Part shown: positions 35,851 through 46,560 of the stretch, in pieces | Numbering within the stretch: position 1 is the stretch's first letter | How the letters are laid out: every line of letters begins with the position of its first letter | NCBI GenBank assembly: GCA_026770025.1 | Contig: JAMXDE010000022.1 | Span: forward strand, 186,001 to 250,000 | Length of the DNA stretch: 64,000 nucleotides | From: Craspedostauros australis | Taxonomy: Eukaryota; Bacillariophyta; Bacillariophyceae; Mastogloiales; Achnanthaceae | Reading direction: 5' to 3' | Position numbers and translations under genes: made by a program | Notes under the pieces: model-generated | What the model saw: only the letters and a program-made list of their open reading frames with translations | Databases searched by the model: none | What the model was told of the DNA's origin: nothing

Positions 35851-35878
35851 CCAAACATGTGTCATTGCACATGTTTGG
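35851..35878. promoter_or_regulatory. Perfect hairpin upstream of the transposase, copy 1
   Basis: The arms CCAAACATGTG and CACATGTTTGG are 11 bp and perfect, around a 6-base loop. It lies 269 bp before the transposase ATG. It may be a protein-binding operator or an RNA hairpin in the leader; the sequence alone does not decide. Confidence 0.5.
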
Positions 35879-36146
35879 ACACAGATACACTAATTAGCAA
35901 GAGTAACCAGAAGTTTGGCATGGTTACAACACGATGGACAATGGTGAATAGCACCATTAGTGGAGCCAAGAAGTAGAAAACAGGAAGATGATGAGCTCTT
36001 ATTGATGAGCTCATAATCTCAACAAACTTAACTTTGTAAACCATCACTTCAAACAAGCACACACAATAACACAGTTCTATCAACCTTCACCAACATTGGA
36101 CGTAGTTGTATCATCCCGCAACCACTGAACTCTTCACCTCGCAAGC

Positions 36147-38693
36147 ATGCTGCGCGCTGGTGACTGTGTGAAGGTGGCATCCCACCAGAGCTCAAGCGGC
36201 AGGGTCCATGACCTGGGCGTATGTCATGTTGATTTTGCAATGAAGCAGACCACGGACGGCGCTACAGTCAAACGCAATGGGCCTCTTGCACCAGGAGAGG
36301 TGGCAATGGTCATGGTGACCCCAGTGATGGGGCAGAGCCGAATGTATGTTGTTCGCGAGGATCTGTGCACACCACACAGCCTCGCTACCTTCGCACGGAC
36401 TCGCACTGCTGGAGGCCTTGCTAAGCCTTCCCTCCTTTCTCCCCAGCATCACTCCGTCGCTGCCACGCGTGTCAACAACAAGGCTAAGCCCCCCACACCA
36501 TCCCCAACTACCACAGAATCGCAAGAAGCCAAAATCGCCGCTTTTCTCGAGGTCTCGCGGCGTCAGAAAGCAACAGCAATCGCCCAGCTCACGAACCAGA
36601 TGAAGAAAGGCGCGAAAACAAAAGGATGGTTGCGAAAGGATGGAGGGCATAGTATTGCTAAGCCTGGTAATCTTAGCAAGCGCCTTGACAAAGAAGACAA
36701 TCGGAACTACACTGTTCTCTATTTCAATTTGGGTGGGATTCCTGAACATGCAGAGTTGATTGCCCATGCATGGGGTATCAACCGCACCACAGTGGGGCGC
36801 AACATTGTGAAATTCCAAACGGAGACGCTCGAATGCAAGAAGCGAAGTGACGCAGGCAGCAGCATCTTCACCTGCCCCATCAAGCAACGACAGTACTTCA
36901 CGCAGCGCGCAGCCTTTGAGAAACAACTACGTCTTCGACATCCAGAGCAACAGTTCAAGAACAACGAAATTGATTCTGCCTATGCCTCTGCTTCACCGGA
37001 AGAGCTGGCATCCGCAAAAGTGCTGGCTGATTTGTGGTTGGAGCGTGGTCCCTTCCTGCAATTTGAGCTCCAGGATGTGTTGCGACGGTGCAATGGCGCA
37101 ATCTCGTGGGACAGAATTGCATGGAAACTGGCAGGCAGCGGAAACCCGCAAGTCGTTGGTCCGAAGTGTATTCGCAAATTCGTCATGGGATTGGAAGGCA
37201 GTGAGTACCGTTCTACAACAATACTCCCTCTGATCAATGGCACCACTACAGCAAAGCGCGACATCTGGGCTCAGGACTTCTGTGTGTTCTGGGAATCAGC
37301 TGAGCTGTTTGAGAATACGCAAGTTGTCCTTGTCCACATGGACGAAAAGTGGTTCTACTCCATTGTCGCTCGCATGCATCTGAAACATGTGCCCCAGATG
37401 GGAGTTAAGCCTGTGAAGCAGACTGTGCATCACAAGTGTCACATTGACAAGACCATGGCAATTGCATCAACAGCATTTGCCCCAACAAATAACTGTTTTG
37501 CGAAAGGAGGAAAGGCGTATAAGGTGAACTTCGAACGTGTTGGGCGCATGGTCCGAGCGCAGAAGACCACGTACAAGCGAACTTGGGTCTCGCCGACCAA
37601 GTACAAGCACCTTCCTGATCCCGAGAAAATCTCTCGCAAGAAGGGTGAACTGTACTTCCAACCACTGGAAATCACGGGCAGCAAGGAAACAGATGGTCAT
37701 CGTGTTAAGCCCAAGCCGAAGTACAGCCTCAAGAAATTCTTCCGCGAAAAAGAACTCCCCGCACTGGATTCGCTCGCCAGCAAAATCAAGGCCGAAACCG
37801 GAAAGAACGTGGTGATTCGGTACCAGATGGATGGCGCAGGGCCACACAGAGACACGGAGCTACTTAGATTCATCAACAAGGAGTTCGACAGTCGCGGATG
37901 GCACTTACGACTGCAACCACCAAATTCTCCCATCACGAATGTGAAAGACGATGCGATATTCCCAGCGATGTCAAAACACGTGTCAGCGTATCAAGGTGAG
38001 CACCATGGAAGCCGATTGCTTACCACTGAGGCATTGTGGAATGCTTGTGGAACCTGTTGGAAACAATTCAAGCTGGACAAGGTGGCTAGCGCGTATGTTC
38101 GCCACAATCAGATTGCCTACGCAATTTGTGCTGCAAAAGGAGGTGACGAATTTGTGACGGAGCGCAAGGGACTGCACATGAATGTGCGGAAACAAACGTC
38201 CACGGAATTCGACAAAGAGGGCAACAAGATCGGCGTTACCGTGTCTCACACGGACTTCGTGTTGGAGGAGGATGAGGCTACCCGCGCGACCACCAACAAA
38301 CCAACTGCAACAGACAACAAAGGCAAATCAGCTGACTTCAAATACGCCAAGCCCGACATCAAAGGTATGTACGATGATGCGCTCAAGGTGATGGCTGTCA
38401 GTGGACTGCAGTGCCTGAAAACGAATCTGCCAACAACCAGCAGCCTCATTCCGTTGCTGGAGAAGCAAATCGTTGCGACAACCAGAGCCAACGAGGAGGC
38501 TGAGCAACAGAAGAAAGACGAGAAGAGAAAGAAGCAACCCAGCAAGAGCAAAGCCAACATCATTGAGCCTTGCAACAACAACAGCAAAGCCAAAGCAGCA
38601 CCCACCATGAACACATTCGAAGTGGCCATGTTCGTTGGCAAGGACGAGCATCACAGCAAAGCAGAGCAGGATACCAACACAGCAGAGATGTAG
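36147..38693 (+). CDS. Tc1/mariner-type transposase, copy 1
   Basis: 848 aa from a clear ATG, single exon. The N-terminal 150 residues are basic and Pro-rich. A helix-turn-helix follows (ELIAHAWGINRTTVGRNI, about residues 206-223) that should bind the inverted repeats. The catalytic core has VHMDEKWFY (D399), RYQMDGAGPH (D562) and LQPPNSPITNVKD (D601). DEKWF and PNSP are hallmarks of plant- and protist-type mariner-like transposases. The last two acids are separated by 38 residues (39 if D602 is used), close to the DD39D of plant mariner-like elements. A 160-residue insert between the first two acids and a Lys-rich tail of about 200 residues (KKDEKRKKQ) make it nearly twice the usual length. 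The frame is intact with all three acids, so it could be active. It would excise and insert the surrounding element at TA in the nucleus. Confidence 0.92.
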   Translation: MLRAGDCVKVASHQSSSGRVHDLGVCHVDFAMKQTTDGATVKRNGPLAPGEVAMVMVTPVMGQSRMYVVREDLCTPHSLATFARTRTAGGLAKPSLLSPQHHSVAATRVNNKAKPPTPSPTTTESQEAKIAAFLEVSRRQKATAIAQLTNQMKKGAKTKGWLRKDGGHSIAKPGNLSKRLDKEDNRNYTVLYFNLGGIPEHAELIAHAWGINRTTVGRNIVKFQTETLECKKRSDAGSSIFTCPIKQRQYFTQRAAFEKQLRLRHPEQQFKNNEIDSAYASASPEELASAKVLADLWLERGPFLQFELQDVLRRCNGAISWDRIAWKLAGSGNPQVVGPKCIRKFVMGLEGSEYRSTTILPLINGTTTAKRDIWAQDFCVFWESAELFENTQVVLVHMDEKWFYSIVARMHLKHVPQMGVKPVKQTVHHKCHIDKTMAIASTAFAPTNNCFAKGGKAYKVNFERVGRMVRAQKTTYKRTWVSPTKYKHLPDPEKISRKKGELYFQPLEITGSKETDGHRVKPKPKYSLKKFFREKELPALDSLASKIKAETGKNVVIRYQMDGAGPHRDTELLRFINKEFDSRGWHLRLQPPNSPITNVKDDAIFPAMSKHVSAYQGEHHGSRLLTTEALWNACGTCWKQFKLDKVASAYVRHNQIAYAICAAKGGDEFVTERKGLHMNVRKQTSTEFDKEGNKIGVTVSHTDFVLEEDEATRATTNKPTATDNKGKSADFKYAKPDIKGMYDDALKVMAVSGLQCLKTNLPTTSSLIPLLEKQIVATTRANEEAEQQKKDEKRKKQPSKSKANIIEPCNNNSKAKAAPTMNTFEVAMFVGKDEHHSKAEQDTNTAEM

Positions 38694-38807
38694 CTGCAAA
38701 TCAAAGTAGTAGTATTATATGTTATAGGCACACCTGTGATTGGAGTGCCTGTGTGCACATCGTCTGTTTGATGGCATGGAGGATTGTGATGTGTGATGTG
38801 TGATGTG

Positions 38808-38850
38808 TGGTGTGTGGTGTGGTGTGGTGTGGTGTGGTGTGGTGTGGTGT
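38808..38850. repeat. GGTGT pentanucleotide array, copy 1
   Basis: About eight GGTGT units. Copy 2 has the same length at 58148-58190. Confidence 0.9.
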
Positions 38851-39315
38851 GTGATGTTTGTTTTGTGTTTTGTGACGAGTGGTGTGAATTGTGTGACGCG
38901 GACCGTATTTTTGTGTCGTGAATGGTGTGCGTCGTGGAGCCATCGCGTCGTGGAGCCGGCACGTTGTGTTGTGCCGTTCTGGTCGGAAAATTTCCATCCG
39001 AACCACACACAAAAACGCTCCAAGGCCTCAACTGCGTCGATCGGAGCGCCAGCACAATCGGTGTGTGTCGCACAAACCAATCGAATGGCAAAGCCTCCTC
39101 TTGGTTGGTACCGCACTCGTACATCTGTACCACATCGTGCCATGCCAGTATTCCGCTTTCTCTTCATCACACATGTGCAACCCTCGCGATCGTTGCTGCC
39201 ATCAAGTCCAAGCGTCTGTACTCGTCACTGGAGCACCAACGATGCATCCTCTGATCATTCATCTCTGCTCGTGCCCTGCCGACGGCGCTGCCACTAGCAC
39301 AATCGTCATGTATTG

Positions 39316-39345
39316 GTAGAGTAGAGTAGAGTAGAGTAGAGTAGA
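39316..39345. repeat. GTAGA pentanucleotide array, copy 1
   Basis: Six GTAGA units. Copy 2 is identical at 58656-58685. Confidence 0.9.
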
Positions 39346-40032
39346 GCGCAACGAATCCACACCATACCATGCTCATATGCTATACTATGCTATGTTGTGA
39401 TGTGCTAGTGCAGCTCCTATAATATGTTACATTCGATGAGCTATTCCGTCGTCTGCGTGCTGAAGACGAACACGCAGGACGCCCCCTTCTGCAGATACAG
39501 ACGTTCTGGGTAACCAAACGTGGCATCACCGAGTCTTCGTTTTAGTTCGCACATAACGTTTCCTCGCTGAGCTGGCCTCGAACAAGACAAGTTTAGAATA
39601 CTCGACGAGTTGTACGACAAGAACGCAAGTGCACTCGTATGGATGTCTGGACGGAGTGGTTGAAACTGTAGTCAAGTTGTGTGGTTCATCTTCGGATATG
39701 CTCCCTTGAAGTCATGGGCAAAGGTACCATATCATGCTATACTAGCACATGGAAGTACGAGAATGCACAACTGGCAAGGCGCAGCACAGCACAGGATGCA
39801 AACGATTGTTCCATGACTGTATTGTAACATGTATTCTATTCTTCGATCATCGTGCCATATGCAACGATGGAGTTGAGTTGAGCCATTTGTTCTGAATATG
39901 GATCGCATCCATGCTGTCTTGCCGCTGCGGAAGATGCGACCGTATGAGCATGGGCGTACATGTGGATACGTCGTGATGTTTGTACTCCCACTCCTGTTCG
40001 CGCCCTGAGAGTGCGGTCAGCCATTTCATTTT

Positions 40033-42754
40033 TCAAGAGCATGCATCGTTATTTTGTCCAGGGCAGTCGTTGGATGGGCTGTCGATGGTGTAGGTCCAGC
40101 CAGGAGAGCCGCTGCACATGTCTGTCGCCATGCAGTCCTGACAGTTGCTTGGAGCCGCGCAGGTGTTCGCCGCCACGACCAGATCATCAACCGCCAAGTT
40201 GGAGTTTGCAACACCGTTACAGCTGTCTTGTGACAAGCATGTGCCACTGCCGATGGTGATACAACCGAGAGTCTTGAACGGGCCAGCGTGAACATTCTGA
40301 CTAGCGCGTTGTCCCTCACAAGCGTTCATCCCCACGTCGATGTTGGCAAGCGTAGGTGTGGCGATACTGGGAGACTGGTCGGCGCAAATTTCAAGGCCTT
40401 TGCAGCCGTCCCCGCCATTTCATCCTGCGTGTTGGGTCCAGATGTTACCATAGATGTTCTGCCCAAGATTCTCGCAGCTGTTTGTGCTGGTTCATGCGGC
40501 TGGCCCGATGATCTGGTAGCCAATGGTGGCCGTGGCACTGGGAGGGCTGGAAAAAGATCCAAGATTCTTGCAGGATTTTGGTCCCAGACAGCTGCTGAGG
40601 ATGATGGCATCCTTCGAAACCTCTTCGCAGGAACTATCACTTGCACATGAGTCCAGGGTGATGATGATGTCGCCCCTGAGAGTCCAACTGAGAGTTCCTC
40701 AGCGGCAGGCCCCGCCCACAGCACCGCATCTCGTGGATAGGCTTGCGGCGTTCGCAGTGAGAAGGATGCCATCGCCTTCGAGAGCAGTGAGGATGGCTGC
40801 GATTGCTTGGGGGTCATTCTTGATGCGATCAAATCGTACCTGCGCCTGTTGCTGCGACGTCCGGCTGCCTTGGTCGTCATCGCATCCGAAGATGCTTTTC
40901 ACGAACCTGTCCTTGTTCATTGGGAGAGACTCGTTGTCGTTGACGAATTGTGCGCATGTGCCCACATCATCATCGCAGAGGACGACTTGTCTGGAGGTGA
41001 AGCCCGCAGTAACCTCCCCAGCCTCATTCAAGCAAAGGGTCTGCAGGGTGGTCTTGTTGATGGTTGGGGAGTTTGTTGGAACAAAAGTTGACAGATCGGA
41101 TGGCTGCTCTGTCGGAATCATCGTTGGGGTATCGCTTGCCAGCGGAGAAGGGGGCGAAAGTTGGGCAATCTGTTGGGCGTTGGTCTTTGTTGATGCAGAA
41201 TTGATCGACCCTTTTCACTGGTTGGGTCGCCATCGACGTCTTTGGGGCAGGCGACGGCAGCATCGTAGATAATGAAGACTTCGTCGCTGTCGCAGTTGGT
41301 TTTTGTCATGCATTCGTAGCATGCGCCGCTGCTGTCACAGCCATAGTCTGGCACAATGATGTCAGTTGTCACTGAGTCACCGAATCCCAATCCCGGGCAA
41401 GCGTAGGCTGCGGCGCAGGCATTGTCGCCGATGCTCAAGCTGCCCTGAATCTTCGCAGGTGATGGCAACGAGTGCATGTGCAGTCGTAGTAACCGCTCGC
41501 ATGTGCTGCGGTGCATGCATATTCACCAAGGCATGCGTTGAACCCAATTCTGACGTGGCTCTGGGAACGGCTGGGCCCGTACTGTTCAACGCGGTAGCCA
41601 ACGCTCGCACAGGCGTAGGGTCCAACGCAGGCGCCGCTTTGTATGATGGCGTCTCTGTAGGAGTATGTGCCAGCAAGGACGCAGGAAAGATAATCAGTGC
41701 AGGCCAGTTGACCAATGAAGGTGACACCGTATGTTGGGTGAGGACCATAGCAATTGGAAACATAAAGAGAGTTCATGCCGGCGCATACCCCTTTGCTGGT
41801 ACAGGATGAAGCCAGGACCAATGTGTTTCGTCCCATCCTGTCGCAAGATCCAGACCCAATGCAGGCAGTGGTGGCAATGGTCATGAAACTGTAACCGTCG
41901 GCGCTGGTACAGTGATACTTCTCTGCACAGCTTGGAGCCCCAGCGTCCTGGCACATGTAGTAGATGTCCTCGCCACCGAGAGCTGTGAGCAGAGTGGTGC
42001 CGGCGGCGGACAATAGCTTCAGCTCCTCAGCTAGCAAGGGGCTGGACGCATATTGGTTGAATAGCTTGTGCGCATCCCCCTTGGTCAAGAGGCCAGCGCA
42101 TGCAAAGTAATTCTGCAATCCTGGTGTGCTTCGAACAGCAGTGACGGCCTCGCGGTACGATGTCTTGGATGGATTGCAGATGATGGTCTTTGGCTCGGAT
42201 GCCTCCGGCGGAAAGCATGGCGGCGCAACATCTGGCTCGCAGGCCACGGAGATGCTGGAATCAAATGCAAACGAGATGGTTGTCGGTGCAGATGTAGGCC
42301 CTGATGTCGGCATGCTGGTTGCTCCGCCTGTTGGCTGGTCGGTCGGTGATGAGGTAGGCCTCAGGGTTGGATTGCTGGTTGGCAAGGCAACTGGCCGCCC
42401 AGTTGGCCTTGAAGTTGGTGCCCCAGTTGGTGGCAAGGTTGGTGTAGAAGTCGGTGTTGTCGTCATTATTCAGGCCAACGCAGTTGGTGCCAATGTAGGA
42501 GAGCTGGTAGGCGAACTGGTTGGTGCCACACTGGGATTGCTGCTTGGATTGTTGGACGGTGCTCCCGTCTGTTTGTTACCCTTGACGTTCTTTGGAATGA
42601 AACCGCCGTCGCCCTTCAGCAGTCTGGTTGCCTGCATCGCAACATGAAGTTCGTTGGTTGGGTCAATCAATCTATGGCCGCGAAGGATGGCATCGATTGT
42701 CTTGCATTCGGCGAGCAAGATCGCCGTGATGGTAACTGCCTTGAAGTTGAGCAT
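40033..42754 (-). pseudogene. Passenger: decayed Pro-Thr/Cys-rich secreted protein gene, copy 1
   Basis: The minus strand starts at ATG 42754 with a good signal peptide (MLNFKAVTITAILLAE). It runs into a Pro-Thr repeat (SSPTSSPTLAPT), meets an in-frame TGA at 42470-42472, and continues in the same frame from ATG 42466 as TTTPTSTPTLPPTGAPTS and on. A Cys-rich stretch follows with ACVGPYACASVGY and ACLGEYACTAA modules, like the secreted host protein at 10.7-12.2 kb. After 41435 homologous modules go on in other frames (GDNACAAAYACPGLG, then CLNEAGEV, then SCEEVSKDAIILSSC, and CITIGSGTCLSQDSCNG ending at 40033). I count at least two stops and three frame changes that no good splice sites explain. 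It is therefore a captured host-type gene that has decayed. Copy 2 carries the same lesions. Confidence 0.75.
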
Positions 42755-43458
42755 CTTCGGTTTCCACGTGATCTTTGCTTGGTTGTGGTTTGCTGGAATG
42801 CTGTTTCTTTCCTCTCGAATTTGGACGAGCGGTTTACTATTGCTCGTATTTGCTTCGAGGCTCCTTCACACTCGTGGCTGGATCGGTACTTTTGGTTGTG
42901 TTGATGTCGTCCCTTGCGCCTTGGCGTTCATGCAGGAGGATCGTGCTGCACGGTTGCGCAGGATGCATACCGTACCACGTTGATCATGTGCGCACCGCAT
43001 GTTATCGGAGAAGAAAAATGGAAACAGCAACAGTGGCAAGAATGTGGATTGGCTGAGCTGTGCATGCATCATTCACAGGATTGGCAGCCGAGGTGAAGAC
43101 GATGTTGTGGTGATTGGCGAAGCACTGTCGTCTGCGTCGGACAGCTCGCCAATGCGCTTCGTCGTATTCCGAGACGATTGGCTGTTGCTGGTTTCCATTG
43201 TGAGACTGGTCAACATGGAGTGTTGTTGGCTGTCCTGGCCTGGCACATTCTGTTGTCGCCGCGCGCAGTCATCATCTTGTCTTGCGGAGGAAGAGTCACA
43301 CGATGTCTCTTCCTCTGTTGTGACTCGTTTTTCATGACGTGGAATACGTTCCCTGTGACGTAGAAGACGGATCAGCGAGAGCAAACACACAATAGCTCTA
43401 AATATCCAATCGCCGTTTCTCCCAAAAGCAAGCAAACCAGTGACAACAAGGGGCCAAA
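42755..43458. other. Right arm of copy 1, no gene seen
   Basis: 700 bp between the passenger gene start and the right inverted repeat. It may contain the original promoter of the captured gene. Nothing else is supported. Confidence 0.55.
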
Positions 43459-43508
43459 ACTCCACAACTAGTGTTATCGTGAGTGCATCAACTGCGACCT
43501 GGAGGTAG
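43459..43508 (-). repeat. Right 50-bp terminal inverted repeat, copy 1
   Basis: It starts ACTCCACAAC and ends CTGCGACCTGGAGGTAG, followed by the TA duplication. Confidence 0.97.
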
Positions 43509-43510
43509 TA

Positions 43511-44616
43511 CGCAAGAAGTTCGTCGTCCGAGACAGACGATGGCTTTACGCAACGACTAGATCAAATAAATGGACAGAGTACGTAGATGTTGCAGTTCGT
43601 GAATGGTCGCCGCAAGCGATCTCCAGCTCGGATGCTCATCAGAGTGGCGAGAGTCCCCGCCTGACGTATGACAGACAGACTAATAAGGTGATACATTGTG
43701 CCTTTCGCGTGACAAAACACGATTGCTGTGTGTTGTCCGTCTCGAGTCTGGTACGACATTGTTCTTCACCATTCCATAATGGTAAACCGTCCTAATCAGA
43801 GCCAACACAAATACGATCAACCACGATTCCATTTGTTGGCATCGTTTTCGTGAGCAACGAAGAGGCGCATCTTTGTCGATCGAGCACATCGCGGTTATCG
43901 TGAAATCATCATTCGTGTCAAAATGGAACATGATTCCACCACACAAACCGTCGCGCACGACTCGGCCACGATGGCCACACGCCCAAAAAGGAAGGCGCGG
44001 AACGGCGCCGAACGCCTGAACTGCCACCGGGTCTGCACGCAAAGATGCCTGCCAACACCCACGAAAACTCACACCTTTCCCTCACCTTCTCTGTTTGGCG
44101 AAAACTAACCATTGTTCAACGAACCGCGAGTAAACGCCTTTTGTGGCGCCAACGCTGGAGGTGTCGAATGACACACACAATACGGTATCGCATTGCTGTG
44201 TTGCGAAGTTTGGCATTCACATGTCTTTGGTTGGTAAACGACCAATAGCTGGACACATCCTCATTGCGAGATCGGCAAGACCGCAGAGCCACAGAGATCA
44301 CAAAGCGACTGTTGGAGATGCACCAAGCATAAATCTGAGCATAACGACAAGCACAACCACAGACACAACGATAATCACACCGTCAAACACGAGTACGGAC
44401 TCGGATAGAGAAAAGAGTATCGGGAGACAGAGACTTTCTCACAAAGTTGGATTTGCACCACCCAAAAGCCACAGCATGATGAACGCATCGCCGACTACGG
44501 AAGGCTCAATGGAGACAATGGAGACAATGCCAACCACGCAAGCGATGACTATGAACGCAAGGAGGCGAAGGAGTCGGGGCAACAGGAGGCGGTCCAACCA
44601 ACCTGCGAGTACTCTC
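43511..44616. other. Intergenic region upstream of the protease gene
   Basis: 1.1 kb between transposon copy 1 and the protease start. The protease frame stays open upstream to about 44143 without protein-like features, so I place the start at 44617. No other gene is seen. Confidence 0.55.
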
Positions 44617-46308
44617 ATGAGCAATCTCTCCATCCTGCAGCTGATCGTCGCTCTCCCTCTCGTCTTCGCGACCGACCTGTCGACATCGCCAGTTTCCAAC
44701 AAGAGCGAGCTTTTCACGAAGGAGCTCTCCTTCACGCCGTCCGAGAACTACTACAAAGAGATCCAGGACGGTGACAACGATGCAGCATCCACAGGAGGTC
44801 AGCTCGATCCCAGTCCAAGGATCGTCAAAGGCACGGACGCAGTGCAGGGTCGCTACCCTTACATGGTTGCGCTGCGCTTCTATGGCAGCCATGTGTGCGG
44901 TGGAACCCTGATTGCATCGGATATCGTCTTGACCGCGGCGCACTGCATGGACGATGCTCCATCGTTATTCTTCATCAGCGCGTTTATCGACCCGCACGAT
45001 CTCAGCGACCCGGATGAGGAGGCTGAGAACATCCGAGTTCAGGCTGCGGAGGTCCATCCATCCTACGCCTTCGAAGGGGAAGTGCGGGCCGACGTGGCAG
45101 TTCTTAAGCTCGTACGGTCTGCGAAATTCCGCTTTCCGGTCAAGCTCAACGTCGATCCCGATGTTCCGATCGACGGTCAGCTTGAGATCGAGGCCATCGG
45201 TTGGGGTGACACGTCGAATGGCGAGGGAGTGTACGAGCCCATTCTCCAGAGGTTTGATGACGCGCGCTACATCTCCAATGAGAACTGCCAGGGCATCTTC
45301 GACTTCTATTACAAGGATACGGAAGGCATCATCCAGGAGGATACGCTTTGCATGTATCAAGAGAACGGAGGCGGAACCTGCTTCGGTGATTCAGGTGAGT
45401 GGAGTAGCTTGCGTATGTGCCTGTGATCGCAGTCGTACGAAATGATAGGAGGCGCCTCACGCGTGAACTTTGCTTCTCCGCCCAGTTGCAAGCCAGGCAT
45501 CCATGCAGATTGGCATCACCAACATCAATACCGCCGCCACGTACCACATGCAAACTCACACGTTCTCTCTGCGTCACCATTTTTTATTGTTGTTGCAACG
45601 CCTCGTTTTTCTGCGGTGTGATCTTCAGGAGGACCACTGTTAATTCTCGGCGACGACCCCACTCAGGATGTTCAGGTCGGGCTCACGTCCTGGGGCGTGG
45701 ATTGCGACACCAGTAAGTACTGCGGCACGAAATGGAGACCATATATCACCAATAGGTGGTCTTGGGGAATCTTGCGATGAACAGAATACCGAGATGACCG
45801 CAAACCTGGAGCAACAATCGTGCGATTACATCTGCACTCACGATACTCTTCTTCTTTCGTTCCAACTCTTCACACTGCCTGCTGTGCCCACCTTCAACTT
45901 TGATGTCGCTCCACCAATGCAGAACTATTCCCTGGCATGTTCGCGCGCATCAGCTGGGCATACGAGTACATCCGCACCCATGTGTGCGAGATGTCTTCCG
46001 ATCCACCGACCAGCTTCGACTGTGATGGCGCAGTGACACCGGCTGATGGACTCAGCTCGCCGCCGACACCGTTGCCAAAGCCAAAGAGCTCCGTCGCATC
46101 TGCGGCACCATCAACCGCGCCCACCACTCAACCGTCAGCATCCACGAATGCTGCTGCAGACCTTTCGAACGATGCTGGTGCTGCATCGACGAGTCAGTCC
46201 GGTGAGCTGAATGAAGACGATTCCGCAAGTCCGGCAACTTATGGTATGCCAGTAGCATGCATCGCGCTGTCCGCCATCCTGTGCATGTGGCAAACGATCA
46301 TCCATTGA
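44617..46308 (+). CDS. S1 family serine protease with C-terminal membrane tail, three exons
   Basis: Exons 44617-45394, 45629-45712 and 45923-46308 give 415 aa; the introns are 234 and 210 bp (GTGAGT...TCAG, GTAAGT...GCAG). The start at 44617 gives MSNLSILQLIVALPLVFA, a signal peptide. The propeptide ends at RIVKGTDAVQGRYPY, the normal activation site. Catalytic residues are TAAHC (His57), RADVAVLKL (Asp102) and GDSGGP (Ser195, split by intron 1). SWGVDCD and FPGMFARISWAYEYI close the domain. Six residues before the Ser is Gly (GTCFGDSG), with G216 in SWG. The S1 pocket is therefore not trypsin-like and should favour uncharged side chains. After the domain comes a Pro/Ser/Thr-rich stalk of about 80 residues and a hydrophobic end (GMPVACIALSAILCMW), suggesting a GPI signal or membrane anchor. 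Likely an extracellular surface protease. Confidence 0.9.
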
Positions 46309-46560
46309 GCACACTCGTTGCCATACACTCCAATCATCCTCTTGATCGTTGCTGCTGCCTTCACAAACCATAGAGTAACTTGTAGATAGAGTAGACTCAC
46401 GCATTCACGAAAACGCACACGTGCACACAGTATGCGCAGGTCTATGACAAGGTGCGATCAGGTGGCAGTCTTCATTCGCGTGGTGTGAAAGGATCGTGTT
46501 CTACAGTATCATTTCCTGTCTATTGCAACGATGGTTGACACCATGCAATCGCTATTCACC

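Larger units (their letters stand above)
38694..39835. other. Unassigned DNA after the transposase, copy 1
   Basis: 1.1 kb with a GGTGT array at 38808-38850 and a GTAGA array at 39316-39345. I see no gene. Confidence 0.6.
33897..43508 (+). mobile_element. Giant Tc1/mariner-type transposon, copy 1
   Basis: 9,612 bp. It is bounded by 50-bp inverted repeats with one mismatch and flanked by TA at 33895-33896 and 43509-43510, the target duplication of the Tc1/mariner superfamily. Contents in order: left repeat, AT-rich stretch, Cys-rich minus-strand remnant (34.2-35.3 kb), GTGCT array, perfect hairpin, 848-aa transposase, GGTGT and GTAGA arrays, decayed Pro-Thr/Cys-rich passenger gene (minus), unassigned tail, right repeat. 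Typical Tc1/mariner elements are 1.3-5 kb, so this is unusually large because of passenger DNA. Copy 2 lies 19,340 bp downstream in the same orientation with no length difference. Confidence 0.95.

Noticed and set aside
42470-42472. In-frame TGA of the passenger gene as a selenocysteine or read-through codon
   Set aside because: It sits in a Pro-Thr repeat with no catalytic context, and later frame changes show that the gene is broken anyway.
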